Under the pieces are notes generated by a model that saw only the letters and a list, made by a program, of their open reading frames with translations, had not been told where the DNA came from and searched no databases. Both the position numbers and the translations under genes were made by a program. Source: CAZCAQ01 sp964540135 (GTDB taxonomy: Bacteria > Patescibacteriota > WWE3 > UBA101185 > UBA10185). From it: a stretch of DNA of 57,203 nt. The number at the start of each line of letters is the position of its first letter. Within the stretch, counting starts at the first letter, position 1. Below are positions 48,899 to 55,096 of this stretch, piece after piece. The DNA lies in assembly GCA_964540135.1 (NCBI GenBank), contig CAZILK010000006.1, positions 1 through 57,203 on the forward strand, written 5' to 3'.

Positions 48899-50800
48899 TT
48901 AAGTCAACTTGCTTTCAAACTTAAACAGACGAAGACTGTTGAGCACTACAAATACGGTAACCCCTACATCAGCAAAAATAGCTAAAGCTAAATTACTACT
49001 ACCAAAAATAGCAAGTAGAAGAAAAAAGAATTTTGTAGTTATTGCAAGGACTGTATTAAAACGAATTATTTGCACACTTCTCCTACCTAAACTTACAAGA
49101 AATGGAATAAGTTCAAGGTTATTGTTCATAAGAGCAATGTCAGCATTTTCCACAGCCACATCTGACCCAATTGCACCCATAGCTATGCCCACTGAAGCGC
49201 TTGCCAATGCAGGAGCATCGTTTACACCATCACCTACCATACCTACATGTTTATATTTATCACTTAGCTCTACCAGTTTTGCTAATTTATCTTGAGGGAG
49301 GAGTCCTGCATATACCTCCTGTATATTAAGTGATTTACCAACATACAGCGCTGCAGATTGGTTATCACCAGTAAGCATTATAGAAACAATCCCCTGATCT
49401 TTAAGAGCGCTAATCACAATTGTACTTTCAGCGCGTATTTCATCAGTTATTCCAATTACTCCTTGCACTTTTGCACCTTCAGTAACTACAATTGCTGTTT
49501 TTCCCTCTTGTTCTAAGGCAAAAACTTGATCAATCACTCCCTGCTCAACTACATGACTTTCTAGTATATAGTTTAAATTACCAACGCAGTGTTCCCTATC
49601 AATACAAACTGTACACTCACCTGTAAGTCCCTTCCCCATTAAAGCTTTGAAATTTGTGTATGCATGAGATTCTAATCCATCCTCTTGAGCTTTAGTAACT
49701 ATACTTTTGGCAAGCGGGTGTTCAGACATTGCTTCAATACCTGCTACACAAGCCAATAGTTCTTCCTTTGAAACACCATTAAAAGTTATGACATCAGAAA
49801 CAACGGGCTCCCCTTTGGTTAGTGTTCGTGTTTTATCAAAGGCAATAGCTTTAACTTTACCCATTTCCTCTAAGAATCTACCGCCTTTTATGACGATACC
49901 CCGTTTTGTAGCGTTACCTATTGCTGAAAAAATAGTAACAGGAGTCGATATAACAAGGGCACAAGGGCAGGAAATTATAAGTAAAGTTAATGCTTCTCTA
50001 AACCAGATATCAAAAGGTTGGCCTAATACAAAAACTGGAATAACAATCAATAAAACTGCTATGACAAGTATTGTCGGTGTGTAATACTGGGCGAACTTTT
50101 CAATAAACCTTTGTGAATGAGATTTTTGTTCAGCGGATTTGTAAGTAAGATCGATAATTTTAGCTAGTGTAGTATCTTTGGCTGTTTTAGTAACTCTTAC
50201 TTCCAAATATCCGTTACCGTTTATTGTGCCTGCATAAACTGTGTCACCTATGTATTTATTTTTTGGTAAAGATTCGCCAGTGATTGGAGCCTCGTTTACT
50301 AAAGAAGTTCCAGTAACTACCTCCCCGTCTAGCGGTATATAGTCCCCTTGCTTAATAATAACAATGGCTCCAAGCTGTATCAGGTCAATGGGTGTTTTCT
50401 CGTCGTTACCTTTAACTAGTGCCGATTTAGGAACACGCTCCACTAATTCCTCTAAGGCGTCCTGACTACGCTCTATACCAAAATCTTCTAATGCATTTCC
50501 AAGTGAAAACAAAATGACTATAATTGCGGCTTCCTCAAACTCTCTAAGATACAAAGCTCCAAAAACCGCGATTGTCATTAAAAGATTGATATTGGAGAAA
50601 TTGAGACTAAAAAGAGCTTTAATTCCACTAATAAAAACATCTTTTCCAAAAAACAGAATTATTAATGTAAATAGAGGCAACTCTATCCAAAGTGGTAAGT
50701 GAATAGAAAAAAAGGAAAGAAGCTCAAGCGGCAATACTATTAGTAAAGCTAGAATTAACAGGCGTAATTTAGCATTTTTCATCAGCACACCTATGTTCAT
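48899..50800 (-). CDS. P1B ATPase without HMA domain and with DKTRT motif (633 aa)
   Basis: The membrane motif SCPCALVISTPVTIFSAIGN is that of Zn/Cd/Pb-type (P1B-2) pumps. TGES, MLTGDN and GDGVNDAPAL are intact. There is no N-terminal HMA. The phosphorylation loop reads AIAFDKTRTLTKG (phospho-Asp D322), with Arg (codon CGA) in place of the Gly of DKTGT, one base from GGA. The effect is unknown. TAGAAT lies 6 nt before the ATG and BlaI-type operator 3 lies next to the -35 region. An ATG at 50782 is an alternative start. Confidence 0.9.
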   Translation of the reverse strand: MNIGVLMKNAKLRLLILALLIVLPLELLSFFSIHLPLWIELPLFTLIILFFGKDVFISGIKALFSLNFSNINLLMTIAVFGALYLREFEEAAIIVILFSLGNALEDFGIERSQDALEELVERVPKSALVKGNDEKTPIDLIQLGAIVIIKQGDYIPLDGEVVTGTSLVNEAPITGESLPKNKYIGDTVYAGTINGNGYLEVRVTKTAKDTTLAKIIDLTYKSAEQKSHSQRFIEKFAQYYTPTILVIAVLLIVIPVFVLGQPFDIWFREALTLLIISCPCALVISTPVTIFSAIGNATKRGIVIKGGRFLEEMGKVKAIAFDKTRTLTKGEPVVSDVITFNGVSKEELLACVAGIEAMSEHPLAKSIVTKAQEDGLESHAYTNFKALMGKGLTGECTVCIDREHCVGNLNYILESHVVEQGVIDQVFALEQEGKTAIVVTEGAKVQGVIGITDEIRAESTIVISALKDQGIVSIMLTGDNQSAALYVGKSLNIQEVYAGLLPQDKLAKLVELSDKYKHVGMVGDGVNDAPALASASVGIAMGAIGSDVAVENADIALMNNNLELIPFLVSLGRRSVQIIRFNTVLAITTKFFFLLLAIFGSSNLALAIFADVGVTVFVVLNSLRLFKFESKLT

Positions 50801-50806
50801 GTAGTT

Positions 50807-50812
50807 ATTCTA
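50807..50812 (-). promoter_or_regulatory. -10 box of the third ATPase
   Basis: TAGAAT on the minus strand, 6 nt before the ATG at 50800 (leaderless). Confidence 0.55.
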
Positions 50813-50835
50813 CTTTATACCAGTGATTTAGTCAG

Positions 50836-50852
50836 TACTACTTGTTGTAGTA
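50836..50852. promoter_or_regulatory. BlaI-type operator 3
   Basis: TACTAC-TTGTT-GTAGTA, perfect 6-bp arms, immediately upstream of the -35 position of the 50800 ATPase promoter. Same 17-bp form as operators 1 and 2. Confidence 0.8.
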
Positions 50853-50973
50853 TAAAATGGGAGTAAAAAAGAACATATAGAAATAGACTTAGAAGCCTCT
50901 TTTAGCCTACTGATTCTTAGTTTTTTGTAGTCTTTTACATCATTTGCATGTGTGTTTGGTGTAAAATATAAGT

Positions 50974-51471
50974 ATGAACACACTTGAAGCAAAGCCATAT
51001 GTGGAACGCTTTCTTGCCTCTATAGAGGGTAAACGATTTAGCACTCCAGAAGAAACAATTGAAATGATAGGTAAGTACACAAACATTACTCTAGGCGACG
51101 AAAGCCCAACATCTGGTACGCCACGGCTAGGGTACATAGCATCTAACATTAAAGGAGTGTATTACATCATATACTGCGATAATTGCAATGCGAAATGTCG
51201 TAAGTGTTATCCAACACTCTTGAATATAAGTGGTGCAAAAGTCATGAAATTCCTTTGTGGAAGGTGTGCAGGCAAAAAGTACGAAAGGAAAAAGGACTAC
51301 GAAAAACGAGCGCTTGAATACTTATTGCATCCTAATAAGCTCGCGCACTTAAATTACAATAACCTTTCCTTAAGACAAAGCTTAGCTCTTTTAGAGGCTA
51401 GTTTTATGGAAGACAGAATCAGAGAACGAGCTGAAAGAAATGTTTCAAAATATCTGGACGGTAATAGCTAG
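50974..51471 (+). CDS. Zinc-ribbon protein of the mobile element (165 aa)
   Basis: The centre has CDNCNAKCRKC and FLCGRCAGKKY, giving three CxxC pairs in about 45 residues, most simply a zinc ribbon or knuckle. The rest is basic and helical (KKDYEKRALEYLLHP; EDRIRERAERN). Nucleic-acid binding is likely. TAAAAT lies 6 nt before the ATG. It marks the start of the element-like region after the metal island. No named family. Confidence 0.6.
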   Translation: MNTLEAKPYVERFLASIEGKRFSTPEETIEMIGKYTNITLGDESPTSGTPRLGYIASNIKGVYYIIYCDNCNAKCRKCYPTLLNISGAKVMKFLCGRCAGKKYERKKDYEKRALEYLLHPNKLAHLNYNNLSLRQSLALLEASFMEDRIRERAERNVSKYLDGNS

Positions 51472-51547
51472 TATTTATTACTAGTTAGTTAATTCAGAAG
51501 CTTAGTGATGGTTAAAAATTCAGCTTTTTTGCAGTATAATAGCACCA

Positions 51548-51955
51548 ATGAAACCCGAAAATAATATGCAAAAATTTGTCGAACTGAGAGCTTGTGGAAA
51601 ATCCTACAAGGAAATTGCTGAGGAGCTTAGTGTACCTGTTGCTACCTTGATTTCATGGGCAAAAGCAGAAACCCTAAATATAAGCAATCAAAGAGCTATA
51701 GAACTTGACGCACTATCCGTTCGTTTTAGCACTAACAAACCCAAACGCATTGAGTTAATTGGTGGGATTGTTGAAAGAATACAAAAGGAGTTAGATACAA
51801 GAGACTTTACCGATATGCCAACAGATAAGTTGTTTGAGTATTTGCTTAAGTACACAGCTGAGCTGAAAAAAGAGGAAGAAGTCCCGGTTTTCAAGGAAAT
51901 CACATCTGATATAGATATAAGCACATGGAAAACTAGAGTTGAGTGGTCTGGCTAG
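51548..51955 (+). CDS. Helix-turn-helix protein, small-terminase-like (135 aa)
   Basis: ACGKSYKEIAEELSVPVATLISWAK is an HTH of the terminase-small-subunit/resolvase type. The C-terminal half (ELIGGIVERIQKELDTRDFTDMPTDKLFEYLLKY) resembles phage-associated HTH proteins. It may be a terminase-like DNA-recognition protein or a regulator. Leaderless, with TATAAT 7 nt before the ATG. The reverse transcriptase gene starts 45 nt downstream. Confidence 0.6.
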   Translation: MKPENNMQKFVELRACGKSYKEIAEELSVPVATLISWAKAETLNISNQRAIELDALSVRFSTNKPKRIELIGGIVERIQKELDTRDFTDMPTDKLFEYLLKYTAELKKEEEVPVFKEITSDIDISTWKTRVEWSG

Positions 51956-52000
51956 AGACATAAAAAAACAATAAATCCCGCCCAAACATTAACATTTAAA

Positions 52001-54121
52001 ATGAAAATTGAAACCGATGTATTCGGAATAACAAACTTATTGAAAGCCTACGAGCTTATAAAAGAGGAGCTCAAAAAAACAGATTACCCCCTAGACCCAA
52101 TTTACTACCCTTTAATTAACTTGATTGATCAAGACCGAGATGGCTTTTTCGAAAAACTGACTATTTACCTTTGCAACTTTAATTATGAAGCAGATAAAGC
52201 ATATTATGTACATATTCCAAAAAATGAGGTTCGTTATAGGAAAGTGGGAGTTTTAAGCTTAATAGATAGAGTCGTTTTTCAAGCAATAATGAACTTTGGA
52301 TATATGGGAACCATCTTTAACAGCAGTATTAACGATAACATTTGTTTTACTCCCAAGGTAGCGGTAACTGGCACTTCTTATTTTCAATATTATCAGAAAA
52401 CCTATGACAAGTTCATACATAAACAGATTCAATCTTTCTATGAAGGGTACAAATGGCATATTACTTTTGATCTAGAGAGATTTTTTGACACTATTCCCCA
52501 GAATGCGCTTGTAGAGAAACTTGAAGCCACCTGTCCTGGTGTTGGTATTAAAATTCTTAAAACTCTAGGTGAAATGCTAAAGAAATGGGATAACACCGGT
52601 TTCGGAATACCTCAAGGACCCTTCGCATCACAGGCACTGTCAAATTTTTATCTGTTTGATACTGACGCATATGCTAATAAATTAATGAAGCAAAATGATT
52701 TTGTATTGGTCCGATACCAAGATGATTTTGCATTAATGGCAAGGGATGAATATACAGCAAAAAAAGTCTATGAACTGGTAGCTGAGCAACTAATGGCAGT
52801 GGGATTAAGTCTAAATCACAAAGCACAAATAGCTATACTGGAGAATGCGGAGGATTTGTATGACAGTATGATCTGTCCAAGTGAAAACGACACGCCGGAA
52901 GATACTACTTTTGAGAAAATTGTTAAATACAGGAAAGAAATACCTTTAATAACTAGTAAGATTAATGATAGAGAAAAACTTACTGAAAAGGACCTGCGGA
53001 TTCTTAAGTACTACTTAAAAGTCTTACTTCCTTTACCTTTTCGTGAGGCTTACCTAGAAGACTTTGTAAGCATAGTAGATAAAATGCCAAACTTTTCTCT
53101 ATACATAGTGAGGTATATAGAGTTTAACCTTCGGTATAATCCCAATTCGTACATAAATTTGGATGAGCGCTTAAAAATCGTTTTAACCAATAAACACATG
53201 CCGTGGTGGGGAAGGTTTTGGATTTATAAAACCATTCTCACACATAAGTACCCTAAGAATAGAGAATATGTCCTTGAGTTTATTGAGAAGGAAGAAACCG
53301 ATGAGTGGTTAATAGACACCATAACTTATCAGGAAAGAAGATTGCATGAAATTGACACTGCAAAATTAGGTAACGGAATAAATCCTTATATTTTCGGTAT
53401 TTTCGCATATAGGCTATTATCCCTTGAAGACATAGTTGACTACGAAAACATAGTTTTAAGAATATTCAATATCGCAAACAAGGACCTGCAAGTACTTGGC
53501 TATTATCTGTGCCTCAAGAACAAACTTGAAATCCCCTACCACATACTTGAATTTATATCTGTACTGCAGGGTCGGGAAATCCAAGAGACACAGGTAAAAA
53601 ATACGAATACCAAAGTGTTAAATGTAGACATTCTGAATGTGAGAGAGGTGCGTGTAGGTGCGTTCTATGGACTAGATAAACAGCCAATAAAAGTTAATGT
53701 CGATGAGAAATACTTAACGTATAGTAATGTTCTTGGGAAGGCGCTGCAGTTTCCCCATGTAATCATCAATGACGAACAGCATGAGGTTTGTTTTATTCAC
53801 AATGAGATGGAGGTACTTACAAAAAGTAACCTGACCATGGATTCAGAATGGATTTCTTTTCTGCGACTATTCTCAGGAAAGAAAAAACAAGAAAGCATCG
53901 GAAGCCCGGCGGACATGAGTCGCAAAGTTCCAAAAAAAGCAGGAACTATAGAAACTAAATTCACAAATCAATCTAAACTATATCATCAAAAAAGATTCCT
54001 TAATAGAAAGGATGACATTAACGAAAAATTTAACTTTGACGGCTCATTCTTATTATTTTCAAAAAACGGCATTGGTGACTGGGTATGCAATGCGACTGTT
54101 ACAGAAATAACTATAAAGTAG
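52001..54121 (+). CDS. Reverse transcriptase of uncertain (possibly defence-related) group, 706 aa
   Basis: The RT core spans about residues 60-290: VGVLSLIDRVVFQAIMNF (finger block), motif A ITFDLERFFDTIP with catalytic D157, motif B GIPQGPFASQALSNFYLF (202-219) and motif C RYQDDFALM with YQDD at 239-242. Residues ~310-560 are all-helical and repeat-like; the rest is beta-rich. There is no intron-type maturase, HNH or integrase domain, and no structured ncRNA fits in the 45-nt upstream gap, so group II intron and retron types are unlikely. The layout resembles Abi/DRT unknown-group RTs. It lies inside a replication-type element. Confidence 0.82.
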   Translation: MKIETDVFGITNLLKAYELIKEELKKTDYPLDPIYYPLINLIDQDRDGFFEKLTIYLCNFNYEADKAYYVHIPKNEVRYRKVGVLSLIDRVVFQAIMNFGYMGTIFNSSINDNICFTPKVAVTGTSYFQYYQKTYDKFIHKQIQSFYEGYKWHITFDLERFFDTIPQNALVEKLEATCPGVGIKILKTLGEMLKKWDNTGFGIPQGPFASQALSNFYLFDTDAYANKLMKQNDFVLVRYQDDFALMARDEYTAKKVYELVAEQLMAVGLSLNHKAQIAILENAEDLYDSMICPSENDTPEDTTFEKIVKYRKEIPLITSKINDREKLTEKDLRILKYYLKVLLPLPFREAYLEDFVSIVDKMPNFSLYIVRYIEFNLRYNPNSYINLDERLKIVLTNKHMPWWGRFWIYKTILTHKYPKNREYVLEFIEKEETDEWLIDTITYQERRLHEIDTAKLGNGINPYIFGIFAYRLLSLEDIVDYENIVLRIFNIANKDLQVLGYYLCLKNKLEIPYHILEFISVLQGREIQETQVKNTNTKVLNVDILNVREVRVGAFYGLDKQPIKVNVDEKYLTYSNVLGKALQFPHVIINDEQHEVCFIHNEMEVLTKSNLTMDSEWISFLRLFSGKKKQESIGSPADMSRKVPKKAGTIETKFTNQSKLYHQKRFLNRKDDINEKFNFDGSFLLFSKNGIGDWVCNATVTEITIK

Positions 54122-54167
54122 CAATTCTCTTTTTTACCACCTGATCTAACAGCATAAACCCGATTCA

Positions 54168-54187
54168 TTCTCCTATAAAAAGGAGAA
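54168..54187 (+). promoter_or_regulatory. Hairpin covering a Shine-Dalgarno, followed by an ATG-TGA minimal ORF
   Basis: TTCTCCT (54168-54174) and AGGAGAA (54181-54187) form a 7-bp stem with a 6-nt loop; AGGAG is the Shine-Dalgarno for an ATG immediately followed by TGA (54194-54199). The next gene starts at 54214. It may be an attenuation device or chance. Confidence 0.4.
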
Positions 54188-54213
54188 ATCAATCATGTGA
54201 CCATATACGCATT

Positions 54214-54471
54214 ATGAAAATATATCAGGGAAGTAACAGTATTAATATATACAAAAGCACCGATTTAGCAATCACAAGCTTTTTATCCCTATCGTTTAAC
54301 CTTTTAGAATGCCAAAGAATTGACGGCAATCGCTATGAATTTGTGTTTGAGCGTACAGCAGAGCTTGAGGGCGCTATAGAATCCTTCTTCAACAACACCG
54401 CAAGAGTTAGCCCTACAGAATATTTCAATTCAATAAAAAGTATCAAATCAAGAATTTATTCTAGGAGCTAA
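54214..54471 (+). CDS. DUF5659-like protein (85 aa)
   Basis: IYKSTDLAITSFLSLSFNLLECQ, RYEFVFERTAELEGAIESFF and VSPTEYFNSIKSIKSRIYS follow the DUF5659 (PF18903) pattern: STDLA start, a hydrophobic strand, and YF...K.LK.R end. These small proteins are common in CPR and phage-like elements; function unknown. It is followed after 2 nt by the next gene. Confidence 0.72.
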   Translation: MKIYQGSNSINIYKSTDLAITSFLSLSFNLLECQRIDGNRYEFVFERTAELEGAIESFFNNTARVSPTEYFNSIKSIKSRIYSRS

Positions 54472-54473
54472 CG

Positions 54474-54689
54474 ATGTTGCCACACGAAGCAGTAACAGAA
54501 TGGAAAGCAATTTACAAACGCGAAACAGGCCTAGACATAACAATTGAGGAAGCATCAACACAAGCTAATCGTATGTTCCTTTTTTTACAGACAATTACAA
54601 AACAGAAAAGCTGTACAAAATTAGAAAGTAATAAGGGAGGTGAAAAAAATGACAAGAAAACTAACGGTCAAAGAGTCAGAAAGTATTAA
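54474..54689 (+). CDS. Small conserved element protein (71 aa)
   Basis: EWKAIYKRETGLDITIEEASTQANRMFLFLQTI fits the pattern xxIYxxExGxxLxxEEAxxxAxxxLxLF that I recall from small proteins near CPR mobile-element genes; the name is unknown. The tail is Lys-rich and probably disordered. AGGAGC lies 5 nt before the ATG. Its 3' end overlaps the next gene by 41 nt. Confidence 0.6.
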   Translation: MLPHEAVTEWKAIYKRETGLDITIEEASTQANRMFLFLQTITKQKSCTKLESNKGGEKNDKKTNGQRVRKY

Positions 54690-55032
54690 ACCAATTCCTG
54701 GCGATGTATATCCAGCCAAGTTGGTGCGTATTGATGATGGGGAAGGAGGCTTTGGTGAGTATTACAAATTTGTTTTCGAGATACCAGAGGAATCCGTATA
54801 TGAAGGTGAGCAAAGAACTTTACTGGCAAGTCGCAAATTATCTAGAAGTCCCAAAGGTGCAAGTAAACTTCTAAATATTCTAGAAGCCTTGGCAGGAAAC
54901 AAACTTGAGCTAGATGAGGAGGTTGACGTGGATGACTATGTTGGAAAAAGATGCCGAATCTTGGTTGAGGAACCAAAAGAAAGAGATGGCTTGATTATCC
55001 AAAATGTCACGCAGGTACTACCTGCAAAATAA
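54649..55032 (+). CDS. DUF669-like / OB-fold ssDNA-binding protein (127 aa)
   Basis: KPIPGDVYPAKLVRIDDGEGGFGEYYKFVFEIPE and the end VDDYVGKRCRILVEEPKERDG resemble DUF669-type phage proteins that accompany replication primases and are thought to bind ssDNA. GGGAGGTG lies 6 nt before the ATG at 54649, which is preferred over an in-frame ATG at 54640. It is directly upstream of the primase-helicase gene, in keeping with a replication role. Confidence 0.65.
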   Translation: MTRKLTVKESESIKPIPGDVYPAKLVRIDDGEGGFGEYYKFVFEIPEESVYEGEQRTLLASRKLSRSPKGASKLLNILEALAGNKLELDEEVDVDDYVGKRCRILVEEPKERDGLIIQNVTQVLPAK

Positions 55033-55047
55033 TATTTATTTCGGGAA

Positions 55048-55073
55048 GGGACATTTGCTGAAACAAGTGTCCC
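55048..55073 (+). other. Strong 10-bp hairpin upstream of the primase gene
   Basis: GGGACATTTG and CAAGTGTCCC pair over 10 bp (one U-G wobble) with a CTGAAA loop. No U-tract follows. It could be a transcription attenuator, a processing site or an origin/replication hairpin. Confidence 0.5.
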
Positions 55074-55096
55074 CTACCAACTTAGAAGCTTAACAA

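Noticed and set aside
51956..52000. Retron ncRNA upstream of the reverse transcriptase
   Set aside because: Only 45 nt separate the genes and no msr-msd-like paired repeats are visible.
52001..54121. Group II intron RT
   Set aside because: No maturase X or HNH domain, YQDD instead of YADD, and no intron domain V-like hairpin at the 3' side.
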